64,000 nucleotides of DNA from the NCBI GenBank assembly GCA_963575745.1, contig CAUYUJ010015741.1:45001-109000 (forward strand), given 5' to 3'. The first letter of the stretch is position 1. Each line of letters opens with the position of its first letter. Below the pieces are notes generated by a model. The model made no database searches. It had not been told where the DNA came from and saw nothing but the letters and a program-made list of their open reading frames with translations. Shown piece by piece: positions 30,500 to 40,979 of this stretch. This DNA comes from Prorocentrum cordatum (lineage: Eukaryota > Sar > Dinophyceae > Prorocentrales > Prorocentraceae). The position numbers were made by a program, and so were the translations under genes.

Positions 30500-31400
30500 A
30501 CAGAAAACCATCGAGGGTGAATTCTGCGGTTCCCATGCCGTCCAAGATGAGGCGTCCACGGGGGGCGCGGCATCTCAGAAGGAGTTCGCCGACCCCATGA
30601 AATCAGTTAGCGCGACGCCCCGGGCCCCCCCCCCCCCGAAAGTCTTGCCACGGCGAAGGAGATTTCAGGGCGACGCTTGGAAGCGGCAACTGGTTGCCCC
30701 GTGAATCTCGGCCAGATCCTGCAGCGCAGGCGCCGGCGGGCCAGTCGGCAGCGCGCGCCCTGGCCCGCGGCGGGCGAGGCGAGGCGCGGAAGCGCGATCC
30801 TGCGCCGGGCAAAACAGCTTCACACCCTATCCTGGAAGATTCGATTCAACCGATTTCGATCGAGCGGCTCCGACTCATCATGCGAGCCGACGCTTCGAAC
30901 CAGAACGCGACGAAGTTCGGGGCCCAGGCAGGTTGATCGATAGCGGCGACCGATGAGAACGCGATGGGAAAGGAGCGGACCCCCTTGTAGCCCCCTAGTC
31001 TGGAAAAGCCACCGCGCGTTGCGTCTTCGGCCCTCGCCGCCAAAAGTCAGGCCTCAATGGGCGGTCCGGGGCGCCGGGAATTGATGGCGCGCCTGATCCT
31101 GGAGGGGGGCGTCGGGGACTTCTGCTTGCGCCCGCGTTCCGAGTGCATGCCTGCGCTGGCCCCCGTCGCTGTGGCGGGCTGCGAATCTCTGCGCGTTCAT
31201 GCCGCTAGCTGTGGGGGCGCGAGCGTGGCCGTGGACTCGGTCGTTGCCGAAGTGCGTCTGACGTTTGGGGTTAATTGCCGCCAGGCCCCCGCCCTGCAGC
31301 TAGCTGGCGTTCCGACGAAAGACAAAGCTGAGCCGTCCAATGCATCAAGAGCTTCGATGCGAGCGGCGCGCGCCCGCGAGCCGACGAGCAATCAGTCGCG
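30500..31400 (+). pseudogene. Copia reverse transcriptase end and RNase H
   Basis: EFCGSHAVQDEASTGG and ASQKEFADPMKSVSA (30515-30605) correspond to the region after motif C. Then RLRLIMRADASNQNATKFGA (about 30865-30925) carries the RNase H first Asp, with IAATDEN downstream. PPRVASSALAAKSQASMGGP follows, with the StLAAE helix changed so that Glu becomes Lys. LAGVPTKDKAEPSNA (about 31300) is the late VPTxxxxAD segment. The Asp-to-Glu and Glu-to-Lys changes and stops show decay. Confidence 0.62.
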
Positions 31401-31936
31401 GCTGCAGCGGCCCAAGAGCGCGCCCGTCGCCAGCTTCTCTCGACCCGAGCCAAGCAGGCTTGACAGGCCAGGCCTCGCCGCCGCACCTCCTACGCTGGCA
31501 GAGCGGACCCCAGACAAGTACGACGGTCAAGTTCGAGAGCAAGCTCTCCGAGGGCGAGGCCCAGAGCATTTTCGAGAGCACCCAGGTGGATCCAGGACGC
31601 ATTCAGGAAAGACGCGCAAGGTGGCGACCACAATCCGACGCCCGGGAACGTCGAGAACCGCGGCGCCAGGAACAAGGCGGCCGCCACATGGAGCAAGGGG
31701 GCCAGCGACATCGCGATCAGGACTGCGGCGATCGTCGAGGACTCGGACCCGATGGCCTCGAGGCGTGGAGCCGCGCGCGCGGCGATGCTAGTGGGAAACG
31801 ATCCGGAGTTGCTGGGCTGGACGTCGGACAAGCTGTTTTCTTTCGAGGCCGCTGCGCGGCCCCGTCATGTTTGTTACAAGGGAGTGTCTCGGGCCCGCGC
31901 AGTTTTCATGACGCGCGAATGTTAACGAGTGATCAG

Positions 31937-32081
31937 TGCTGCTCAGGGCCCTGTTGGGCCCTTTCGGGCAAGGCGCTGACCATGTGATTGTTCATGCGCG
32001 TGTTGCGCTTGCAGTATTCTGGACTGCTTCAGGAAAATAAAAAATGGAGCGGGCGCCTCCTCTATCGAAGCCCGATCCGCA
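31937..32081 (+). repeat. 3' LTR of the Copia element
   Basis: TGCTGCTCAGGGCCCTGTTG start and CCCGATCCGCA end; alignable throughout with 25154-25301 with about 25% differences by eye. Confidence 0.75.
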
Positions 32082-32850
32082 AATACTGACCCGCGCCTTG
32101 GGTTGGGGCACCATGTTTGGGCCCAGAAGTGCGGGGGGGGCCGTTTGCCAAAAAGTGAATGCACGTTGGGCTCGGTGCGTCAGTCGACCCTCTTAAGAAG
32201 GGCAGCTAACCAAACATAAAAAGGCCCGACACGCTAATCGTTGCAAGCACGCTGGCGGATGTTTGGGCGAGGGGGGCGGAGCGTCCAGATGCCCTCCATA
32301 TTGTTTTGAGTTACCTCCGCTACGCCGTCTCGGCCGCCATGTCTCAAGGGGGGCAGGAGGACAACGAACAAAACAGAAAAGAGAGGGGAGACAGCTGGAG
32401 AGGGCCACTCGTTGGAAGAGGGACCTTGCGACCTCCGCTAGGCGGTGTGAGGTGCCTCTGCGCCCCCTCGGGCATCATCCCGGGTGCTTCCAGAGTGAGA
32501 GCAGCGATCGTTGAAACACGCAGACCCACGCGCACAAGCACACGCACACACGCATGCATGCATGCATGCATACATGCATGCATACATATGAGCTATTCCA
32601 CGGCTGCTACAGTCAGGTCGCACAGTAAAGATGAGCAGTTGTCCAAGCCTGTCCTTGCATTCTTGCCCCGTCCGCTCATCCGTTGCAGCTGTCGCTGGCC
32701 AGCCCTGTTTGCGAACCGTCAAACTTGGTCCTCCGGGCCATTGCATCCTTATCGCGCATCTTTATTTTGGGATTTCATTGTACAGCCAAACGCAGCAGTA
32801 AGAACTCAGTAGATCGTTCGGGCAATCCTTCTTCATGACACAGCGGAGGA
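32082..32850. other. No gene; TGCATGCA microsatellite
   Basis: Unique GC-rich sequence with a GCATGCATGCATACATGCAT microsatellite at 32549-32590. No domain on either strand. Confidence 0.6.
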
Positions 32851-33215
32851 TGAAAGTACCGACGCCGCTACCATTTCCACGTGGCCACGGGTGGAGTCGC
32901 TTCGACATATTGGTCAGAACGCTTCGAGATCTGGGGAGCAGCGGTGTCGGTGTACCTTTTAGTTGCCCCCCCGTCGGCTGCCTGTTCGACCCCCCCAATG
33001 GCTCTGCCCGCCGCTGCTACAGACGGACCCCCAAAGGGTCTTTCAGAAGAGATAAAGGTACGCATGCCGCTACCCTTGCCTCGTTTTCCCTTTTTCGGCC
33101 TGGGAGGTCTCCGTCGCCACCACTGGATTCGCTCCGAAATTTTGTTCAGATCGCACCCCAGGAGAGGTCTGGGGAGTAGCGGTATCGGTACCTTTTGGTT
33201 TCCCCAGTCTTGCGC
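32851..33215 (+). repeat. Two copies of dispersed repeat R2
   Basis: Copy 1 (32851-32975) and copy 2 (33050-33215) share GCCGCTACC, a GGATTCGCT/GGAGTCGCT block, TTCAGA/GGTCAGA, GGGGAG.AGCGGT.TCGGT and ACCTTTT. A third copy is at 63555-63710. Confidence 0.75.
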
Positions 33216-33447
33216 GGGACGTCTTGGAAATGGTCCCCGGAAGCGCGCAGAAGGAACGGGGCGTGGCGAGGGGAGGGGCGGTCTCTGAGAAGGCTCCCTG
33301 GAGGCAGCCCTGGCACGCCGCCGCCGCCGGCAGCCGGTCAGCGCCTCACTGCTTCGCTTTTACCCGACCCCAGCTTCTTCAGCAGTAGCGCGCGGCTGGG
33401 TTCCCCACTGTGGCGGGTCGTTGATCACGCGTCTGCTTCCTTTCTTA

Positions 33448-33572
33448 AAACCCATAAAACTTTTTAGAACCCCTTTAAACCTCCTAAAACCCCCAACCCC
33501 CCCAAAACCTTTCAAAACCCCTGAAAACTTCTAAAACACACTAAAACCCGCTGGAACCCCCTAAAACCCCAG
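33448..33572 (+). repeat. Degenerate telomere-like CCTAAAACCC tract
   Basis: AAAACCCATAAAAC, CCTTTAAACCTCCTAAAACC and CCCTAAAACCCC recur irregularly. CCCTAAA is the complement of the TTTAGGG telomere repeat of dinoflagellates and plants. The tract is imperfect and interstitial. Confidence 0.6.
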
Positions 33573-33759
33573 GTTCCGTCCGGGAGGCCTTCTCAGAGGC
33601 CCCCGGGCCCCTCTCTGAAGCTGTCTTTGGCCCGTGCGCGGGGAAGGCCGCCGCCTCTCGCCTGTCACAGCCTCTTGGCGCCGCCACCAGCTGTGGCCTC
33701 GCGTGAGTGGGCCGAGTCGGGTGTGAGTACGTTTGCTCGGAGGGCACCAACTACACACC

Positions 33760-33800
33760 AACACCGATCCTGGCCAGGATCGGTGATGGTGTATAGCTGG
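33760..33800. repeat. CCGATCCTGGCCAGGATCGG palindrome
   Basis: Perfect 20-bp palindrome at 33768-33787 followed by TGATGGTGTATAGCTGGCGC. Related hairpins with GTATGCCTGGCGCCTCC-type tails lie at 55236-55340 and 56684-56800. Confidence 0.8.
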
Positions 33801-33964
33801 CGCCTTCCTATCTACGACGCTGAAATCAGGAGCAGTTCGGGTTCAGGAGGGGCTCGCTGTTCCTCAGGCCATTCCACGATTGTTCTTTTCCAGTGCTCCT
33901 CGTTAACAGTGCACCCAGGCGCTTTTGAGGGCCAAAAGGGGGCTTCGTTCCTTGTGTAGCGTTC

Positions 33965-34165
33965 CTTCTGCTTCGGCGGCGAGCCCAGGGGGAAGCGAGA
34001 GGGGGCAAGCCTTCTGAGAAGGCGGCGGGGCTTCTCAGAGGCCCTCGCGTCTTCTGAAAAGTTGTCTGTGTCTTCGGGGAAGGCTCAGAGAACGTCTCAG
34101 AAAGGCCGAGGCCTTCTGAGAAGGCCCGCCCCCTCTCACCTCTCCCCGTTGCTCGCCGCCGAACC
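33965..34165 (+). repeat. Repeat R3 copy 1, directly before a coding exon
   Basis: CCTTCTGAGAAGGCGG, CTTCTGAAAAGTTGTCTGTG, AGGCCTTCTGAGAAGGCCCG and TTGCTCGCCGCC. Copy 2 lies at 59450-59655 in the same order. Both end within 50 bp of a cyclic-nucleotide-binding-like coding block, so they may be related intron ends. Confidence 0.7.
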
Positions 34166-34201
34166 CTTGGGCCCTGTGCATCGCGTCTCGTGTCCTCTGC
34201 A

Positions 34202-34960
34202 ATGCTGGGGCACTGTGGCCTTGGGAAGGGTCTTGTGTCCTCTCGAGTGCCCCCTCCAGTCAAACTTGGCAGCGTGAGAGCCTGGCCGAGGCATCCTTCT
34301 TTGCTGGGCTTGTCGGACGCGGATCTGCTGGTCGCCAGGGTGACGGAGGGGCTGAAGGAGGCGGACGTGACCGACTTGCTGCGAGGCGTCAGCTTCCTCC
34401 ACGATGCAGGGCGACCGTTGTTGGATTTCATCGCCTCGCACATGGATGGACACGTCTGTCTGCCCGGGCAGGATATATTTGGCCGCCGGTCTGCAGGGGA
34501 CAGGTGCATCCATCTGTTGGCGCGCGGCTCGGTCACGGTGGTGGCAAGTGGTCAGGCGGCCACCACTCTACAGAAGGGAGCCGTTTTTGGCGAGGACTAC
34601 TTTCTGAGTGCACCCTGGGATCAGTTGGAGGTCGCCGAGGCCGCGGAAATTTGCTTCGTTCGCAGGCTCCGCATGGACGTAGTGTGTTGCGCTCTGGAAC
34701 TTTTTCCGGACGAGCGTCGAGGTGTGCTGCATGCTTTGACCCAGAAGACCACGCAAGCATCTCATGCATCGGAGCACGTTTCTCACGAGGAGTTAGATAC
34801 GTCGTTCTGTACATTCTATCGGTCTTTACATCAGCCTCCTTTCGGTGGTTGCGCATCGCTTCTTCAAGAACTCAGCAAGGTTGCCGTGAACCGGATTTAT
34901 TTACCCGGTGACCATGTAGTCGTCCAGGGAGAGATTGGCGAGTCTCTTTATCCTAGAGGT
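34202..34960 (+). CDS. Cyclic nucleotide-binding domain protein, 5' exon
   Basis: The frame with ATG at 34202 (MLGHCGLGKGLVSSR) encodes a CAP_ED/CNBD fold. TDLLRGVSFLHDAGRPLLDF and HMDGHVCLPGQDIFGRR form the lead helix and first strands. DRCIHLLARGSVTVVASGQA is the G-hairpin. QKGAVFGEDYFLSAPW is the FGE part of the phosphate-binding cassette, lacking the usual R-A/S. LRMDVVCCALELFPDERRGV is the C helix. A second CNBD begins with LLQELSKVAVNRIYLPGDHV and VVQGEIGESLY and then breaks at about 34950, where a neighbouring frame reads FILEVCANM. It likely splices, or is shifted, here. The rest of such a domain appears at 54463. Ligand binding is doubtful without the cassette Arg. Confidence 0.75.
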
Positions 34961-35303
34961 TTGCGCCAACATGCCGACTGCAAGGGATTGTTTGCGGGTC
35001 TGGACGAGGAGAAATGAGGGAAGTCGTAATAACCACCCCGTCGTACACCTGGATCTCGGACCCGAAGATGGGGGTGAACAGTCCGAGGGGGGAAGGGCGA
35101 AGATTTTGTGCCGATGTGGGGAGAAACCTGGTCAGCCCCTCTTCAAAGCACCCCGAACTGGGAGGAGTTCATGCATGTTCTGGTTGCCGCAGCCACTTTG
35201 GGCCATTGGGCAATCAGGCACTCCTTTCAACCAGTGGGCCCAGGAACTCTCGACCCCTATCCCAGGAACCAGTTTTTCACCGCCCCGGGGCCGAAGACTG
35301 AGG

Positions 35304-35352
35304 CAATCCTCCTCATCCTCCTCCTCTTCCTCCTCCTCCTTCTCCCCCAGTT
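35304..35352. repeat. CTC microsatellite
   Basis: CCTCCTCATCCTCCTCCTCT-type run; no gene. Confidence 0.95.
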
Positions 35353-35489
35353 GACGTGACAGCCCCAGGCAGAATCACAGCCGCGCTCATGAGGCCGACC
35401 AGGGGACCCGTCCGGCCTTCCGCCGACCACCGCGCCGGACAATGGCGGCCTGCTGGCCCATGACCTTTCGCGCGCTTGGATCTCCAGGT

Positions 35490-36260
35490 GCCTGGATTCA
35501 ACCCACTCAATTTGTCAGGGGCGCGTATGGAAGAAGTCATCAGCGCTTGCCCGAACATGGATATCATTGCATTAGCTGGGACCAGATCGAACCACCGTCA
35601 GGGTGATTAGATTTTTGCCAGGCTCTCGAGTCTGAGGCCGCAGAAGGATCCTACACTTATCGATCGGCAGGCTGTGCAGTGATACTCCACCCCGCCTTCT
35701 CCCACAAGCATATCCGCAGACTATGGGCCAGCCCCCCAGGGACGTATGGGCGCGCGATGGCAGTGCGACTCCAGCAAGGCCCTCTCGACATCACGATCAT
35801 TGTGCTAGATTTCCCACCTCAGCCGAAGTATCCGAAGGAAGCGCCGAACTACCTCCCGACAGTTTGAAATAGACGAACTTGCACGATGGAGTATTATCAG
35901 CAGTGCCATTTAAGAGTTCACCAAACCGTACACCGACCTCAATGACGGGCAAGGCATCAGCCGTGCCACAGGATCCTGGACTTGAAGAGCCTACTGCCGT
36001 GGGCGAAGGCCGCACCCGAGAGCATAGACGACACGTAGCTGGTGAACGATTACGGATGTTCGACGAGCAACATCACATCTCGGCAATGAATACGAGATCG
36101 GCCGACATCCAACCAATTGTTGTTCGACTCATCGGGCGGCCAGAGCTGCATCACTTTCATATGCGCACCATTGGGAATCTCAGACTTTGCGAAGCAGCAC
36201 CAGCCACTTTCACGATTGGGAGCCTCCATTCAAGCATACCGATGGAGACCACCAGGAGAT
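35490..36260 (+). pseudogene. LINE C AP-like endonuclease
   Basis: NLSGARMEEVISACPNMDII then ALAGTRSNHRQG (about 35505-35605) is the N-terminal part, with Gln-Glu-Thr replaced by Ala-Gly-Thr-Arg, a variant seen in related LINEs. After stops, frame 35679-35867 reads TYGRAMAVRLQQGPLDITII and VLDFPPQPKYP, the central strands. YTDLNDGQGISRATGSW (about 35928-35975) is the D-x-N motif. RLRMFDEQHHISAMNTRSAD (about 36045) is the N-T-F motif. The late DYI and SDH motifs are not clear. Several frameshifts, so a dead copy. Order and strand continue into the linker and RT start below. Confidence 0.62.
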
Positions 36261-36396
36261 CACGTACCAGTCTACATGGAAATGAGTTGCTTGAAAGACT
36301 AAACTCCGCGAGAACAGCAGGTACGCTTACAGAGGAACATGGGCGCCATCATGGAGGCCGTGCGGAAAAGCATCAAGCGTAATTAGGGAGTCCCTC

Positions 36397-37105
36397 ACTG
36401 CTGTGAACACAAAGCTTCTGGAGGAGGAAGACACGTGGAGAGAAGTGTTGACGCGTGGACGACCTGACGAGACTTCTGCATATATTGAGGCGACCTTCAC
36501 TGAAGCAGGACATCGTTATTTCCAGTTGAAGATCACAAAAGAAGACACCGACCAGCAGGGAAAGCACCAGAGGGAACAGCTTCTTCGAGAACGAGCAAAA
36601 CTACGATTCGCGAGGACCGAAGCACTTGACGACACGTTGGAGAAATTCGAGTCCAGGCTGAAGCAGATATTACAACAACCCCGACTACAACGGCAAGCGG
36701 TGCTACGACGTCGGCGTGATAGTTTAGTAGAAGAAATTGAACAGGCTTGGAGTGCAGGCAAGTTGGCGGAAGCGCTGAGATTGACCAGACTGGCGGGAGC
36801 ATGTAGATACGGCGCCAAAAAATTCGGATGGCATATTAATGCGTGGTGCTGCTTTTGTTCGACAGAGGAGCTAATTCAATGTTGCACCCTCCCTGGTAGC
36901 GAAGGGGGCATGAGAGCAGTACCAACAACGGCGCAGCAACTTCCCGAGGAGCATCCTGACCCTGGCCCTGCTGCGCACATTCCCCCCGACGATTGTGAGC
37001 TGGCGCAGATGGACGTGTGGCGAGTCACCGAATATTTCCGGCGTGCCAGTAAAAAAAGCGAAGAGTGCCCACATATACGTCCTCTTCGGAGCTCTGGTTG
37101 ATGCG
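36397..37105 (+). CDS. LINE C endonuclease-RT linker region
   Basis: A 232-residue open frame, MNTKLLEEEDTWREVLTRGR at its start. It contains helical segments RERAKLRFARTEALDDTLEK and LVEEIEQAWSAGKLAEALRL, then TRLAGACRYGAKKFGWHINA. In LINEs the segment between endonuclease and reverse transcriptase is helical and contains an ARR-like turn of this kind, so I assign it by position and character. It has no stop for 700 bp, unlike the endonuclease before it. Confidence 0.5.
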
Positions 37106-37289
37106 CCTCGCCCCGACGGACACTGTGGATAAAAAGGCGTGCGGACTTGGATGGGGTCATTCTTCACGAGACATGGATGTTGTTGTCAAAGCTGCTGGGG
37201 GCAGCTTGCAGACAGATCACATCGACCAGTCAGGCACCGATTGCTTGGCACCACAGCCGAGGAGCTCAATTGCGAAAGAAAGCGACGCC

Positions 37290-37515
37290 TGGCCAGGAGG
37301 GTCTGCGCACGGTGTGCATGATGAGCGCGATGGGCAATGCGTTCTGCCACGACGTGTTACATGCGCCCCATGAAGTATCCGAGCATGGTAACATACCAGC
37401 AAAGAGGAGAAGGGATGCGATTTTGGTGAACAAGCTCTTTGGATGGCGTCGTCGCAAAGCTGGCTGTTATTTTGCCGTGAGCTACAAAGATTTGAGCAAC
37501 GCGTTCGCAGGTGGG
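37290..37515 (+). pseudogene. LINE C reverse transcriptase start
   Basis: Frame 37147-37545 gives MSAMGNAFCHDVLHAPHE, then AGCYFAVSYKDLSNAFAGG (37455-37510). The latter fits RT motif A (hydrophobic-x-D-L-x-x-A-F). The reading ends there, and the sequence passes into the end of LINE D on the other strand. LINE C is therefore truncated inside the RT. Confidence 0.5.
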
Positions 37516-37549
37516 AGGCAAGGGTGGTCATCGCGATGTCGATGAAGAG

Positions 37550-38799
37550 GATATATGTCTGCGTTGCAGCCGGTGGCTGGGGGTGCTCCATCCACTCTTG
37601 CATGTCCCCATTTTCGTTTATGACCGCTGCTGAGGTGCAGGACGAAGCGAACGGGTCCTCCTGGAGGTCGCGGTATACTTGCGTTGTGCACGTTTGGATC
37701 GGTTTCTGGAATTTCGTTGGGTGGTATATTGTTGTGAGCCGCAGTCTTATCCTTGATGTATGTCGGACTGATGTCAGTCTTGTAACTCGGGACTTGGGCG
37801 TAGTCAAATGGTCTGCCTGCTTTGATGCTGCAGCGTTGGATCATGCGTATGCTCTCGCGGTTTTCTTCGGTTTCCTCGTAGTTGACTGACCGTGCTGCTG
37901 TTAGCCATGGTACTGCACATGATGGTGTCGCTTGAAGGTGCTTGACGAGTCGTGCGTAAGCATGGCTCTGGTAGCTGCAAGTCTTGCAGCTGGTTCCTCG
38001 TGCCTATCGTTTGGGGTGCGTGTGCCGCTTTTTTGTGGTGCTTTCCCAGATGGGTGTAGTAAGCGTTCTTCTTGTAGAATGTCGCTCCGCACTGATAGCA
38101 CGTGTGGCTATGTTGCGATGGTGGTGGTGGCGTGGTCGGTAATGACGGCATGTCTTCGGTGTTCTGGTGTTGTTCAAGGGCGTGATACCATTGTTCCTGG
38201 TGAGCTTGGTCTGCTTGCCGCCGTCGATGCCTTGTGACCACTGTCGTGTCTGCAGATTTGAACCTCTCGGGACTCGTTCTTGCAATTCGGAGTATTTCGC
38301 ACATGTCTGTTGAGTCGGTTGGCTGCTCCGCATTGTCCAGGTGGCTGCGCATCCATTGCATGTCGTCTTTGATCTTGCTGGCCCAGTTTGCTTCGTGGTG
38401 GAGGTCCAGGTGGATGAGTCTCACGAGCATTGAGGGTCCGTGTGGCAGCAGTCGCGGTAGGTGACGCAGTCTGCGCGCTCGTCTTGCCACAGTCGGAGAC
38501 AGGCGATTGGCGGTTGTGAGCACCTTGATATTGGATGCTCGTGTGGCGCTGATGTCAGTGGCGTGGTGCCCAGGCGCTTGTCGGTGTCCTTTCATGTATT
38601 CCATTGCGAAGGTCTTGTGGTCCGTCTCCGCGAGATTGGCCCATGCGCGGTCGCTGTAGGTCAGCGCGAAGGGCGCGAGGGAACCGTTGTAGATGATTTG
38701 TTCCCCACAGAGATGCTCTTTCGTCTGAAAGACATGCTTTCGTCGTGGACCTCTGCTGATCATTGACTTGTCGCTTCCCTTCTTAATCTCCGGCCCCAC
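37550..38799 (-). pseudogene. LINE D C-terminal region with C2H2 finger
   Basis: The minus frame 38799-37804 is open for 331 residues. It has IIYNGSLAPFALTYSDRAWA, NRLSPTVARRARRLRHLPRL and MLVRLIHLDLHHEANWASKI, the connector of the RT tail. CYQCGATFYKKNAYYTHLGK HH (about 38100-38030) is a textbook C2H2 finger with C-x2-C-x12-H-x3-H spacing or close to it. A basic tail follows. Frames below 37800 (to about 37550) may extend it. The first codon of the frame is not ATG; it continues from the RT domain. Confidence 0.65.
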
Positions 38800-38879
38800 G
38801 GCTGCTTTTGAAGTGCGGACTGTGCCGAGTGCCGCTTGAGGGTCGGCGAGCTAGACGGTCTGGTCGTTCTAGGTGGTCG

Positions 38880-39972
38880 GCATGCGTGTCGTCTCCTCCT
38901 TGGCCATGTGTCCCCTTGGTGTCCTTGGCCCGCTGCCGAAGAGTAGCATTATGATTTTTTTTTTCTGCGCGCTGAGTCGCATGCCAGGCCCTCGTACTCT
39001 TGATTCCACTATCTGGAGCAAGGTGGTTTCCATGTGCGCGGCCTGCTGCAGGGTTGTTGCGGCGCGCGCTGCGAGGTCACCCACGAAGGAGGCGTCTGCG
39101 AGGGCTGAGTCGCCGTCGGGTCCTCCGGTTGGCTGGTGCTCCCGCGCGAAAGTAGGTCGTTCGTCGTTGTCCCAGCCGATGTCGCATTGGATGCCCTGTT
39201 CAATCATGTCCGCGGAAGCGGCTGCGGTGATCCTCGCGAACGCGACGTTGAAGGAGAAGTCGGGCATTGGTACACCTGGCCTCGTAACTGCACGTGGTTG
39301 GGCAATGTGTGCCGATCTTCTCGTGGTCGCCCGCAAGTCGGCGTGGGCGTCTCGGAATTGGGCCGAGCGGTGCTTGTCGTCGGTGCCGGTGTCGATGCGC
39401 TGCGTTTCTTGGAGCGCCTGCCCTAATACTGGTTGGAGCACGGGCGGTGCGCCCATGCTGTCCAGCAGTAAGTCGCCCTCTTCACCCGGCAGCTTGCATA
39501 GAAAGTCAATCGCAACAGTGTAGAAGGCGCCAATGAGGTCCAAGAGCAAGAGAATGCCGCATCTTCCTTGGTTATTCATGATGGTGGTGTAGGTGAAGGT
39601 CGAGTGAGTGACGAAATCCGTGCTCCTCTCGGGCCTGGCTCCGCACTGAACATCGCGCAGTAGATCAAGAGTGACTTGTCGTAGCTCGATTATGAGGAAT
39701 CAGTGGTAGTGCTTGGCTATCACACTGATGAGCGCGATCATTCGTCGGTCTTAGAGTTGTCTGCTGCCTGTTGCGCTCTTGGCACATGATGCTTGCCATC
39801 GTCCCTTGTGGGATAGTGGCCCCACAGTAGCGAACTGGCACTTGACGAGCAAGGGGCGGCACAGGCGGGCCATCTCTTCATTGGCCGCGCGGCACATGTC
39901 GTCTGTGATATTGTCAGGTCCGCCATGACGATGTGGTTTGGCGACGTGAAAGCTCGCCCTGAGCTTGGTCAT
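38880..39972 (-). pseudogene. LINE D reverse transcriptase
   Basis: The N-terminal frame (39972-39750) has EEMARLCRPLLVKCQFATVG. The next frame has DVQCGARPERSTDFV, then LLLLDLIGAFYTVAID (motif A), GVPMPDFSFNVAFARI (motif B, G-x-P-x-x-D) and ADASFVGDLA (motif C with Gly in place of the first Asp of the usual pair). GMRLSAQKKKIIMLLFG follows (motif D). The order defines a non-LTR RT. Loss of the motif C Asp and a stop near 39700 mean it is inactive. An A9 tract at 38957 falls inside the frame as QKKKI. Confidence 0.72.
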
Positions 39973-40134
39973 GGCGATGGTGTTCGCGATGGGGGTGTCC
40001 TCGCTGGTTCGCGCGTTGGCGCTGTCCTTCGCGTTTCTGGCATAGGAAAGAGGGCGTTCTGTGGGCGCTGGGGGGGGGGGGCGTCGGGAACCAATCCCCC
40101 CCCCCCGCCCGGTTCAAAGGGGGAGTGGAGCCCC

Positions 40135-40667
40135 CCCCACCCCAGCGGGCGTGGTCGTAGGCATGGGCGCGAGCGTGGGCGAAGGCGCGAGCGCGGGCGC
40201 GAGCGCGGGCGTGGGCTCGGGTGTGGGCGCGGGCGTGCGTGTGAGCGTTGGCGTGGGCATTGGCGTGGGCGTGGGCGTGGTCGTTGGCGCGGGCGTGGGC
40301 GCGGGCGTGAGCGTGGGCGTGCGTGTGAGCGTTGGCGCGGGCGTGGGCGCGGGCGCAGGCGTGGGCGTGGGCCTGGGCGTGGGTGTGGGCGTAGGCGTGG
40401 GCGTGGGCGCGGGCGTGGGCGTGGGCGTGGGTGTGAGCGTGGGCGTGGGTGTCTGGGCGTGAGCGTGACCTGGGCCTGAGCCTGGGCCCGGGCGTGAGCG
40501 TGGGAGTGTGCGCGGGCGTGGGCGCCGGAGTGGGCGTCGGCGTCGGCGTCGGCGCGGGCGTGGTCGTTGGCGCGGGCGCGGGCGTGGGCGTGGGCGTGGG
40601 CGTGCGTGTGAGCGTTGGCGTGGGCATGGGCGTGGGCGCGGGCCTGGGCGCGGGCCTGGGCGCGGTT

Positions 40668-40698
<31 letters not shown>

Positions 40699-40760
40699 TG
40701 GGCGCGGGCGCGGGCGCGAGCGTCGGCGCTGCCAACCGCCGCCGCAGCCGCCGCCGCCGC
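40135..40760. repeat. GGGCGT/GGGCGC minisatellite inside LINE D
   Basis: GCGTGGGCGCGGGCGTGGGC-type hexamer repeats for about 600 bp. They give His-Ala, Pro-Arg or Gly-Val dipeptide frames on either strand, which are artefacts. They separate the linker from the RT of LINE D. Confidence 0.95.
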
Positions 40761-40979
40761 TGCCGCCAGCGCCAGCGCGCCGGTGCCGGCGCTGGCAGGG
40801 GCGGGGGGGAGGGGGGCCCCTCGGTTCTGTTCGACGGCGCCGAGTGTTGGGGAAGGTGTCCCACGCGCAGCCGAATGTTCCCGAGGCAAGCGTCCGCGCT
40901 GCGAAACGCGCTCCCTGTGATATCGGTGATGGCAATATCCTCAGGTTCTCGTATCTTGGCGTGGTCGGCGGCGGCGAAG

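Larger units (their letters stand above)
25154..32081 (+). mobile_element. Copia-type LTR retrotransposon, degenerate
   Basis: A 6.9-kb unit between two similar short LTRs. Inside, in Copia order, are gag, protease, integrase, reverse transcriptase and RNase H motifs, all on the plus strand, with numerous frameshifts and stops. The order integrase before reverse transcriptase assigns it to Copia (Ty1) rather than Gypsy. No target-site duplication is visible (the bases outside the LTRs differ), and the LTRs have diverged, so insertion is not recent. Confidence 0.8.
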
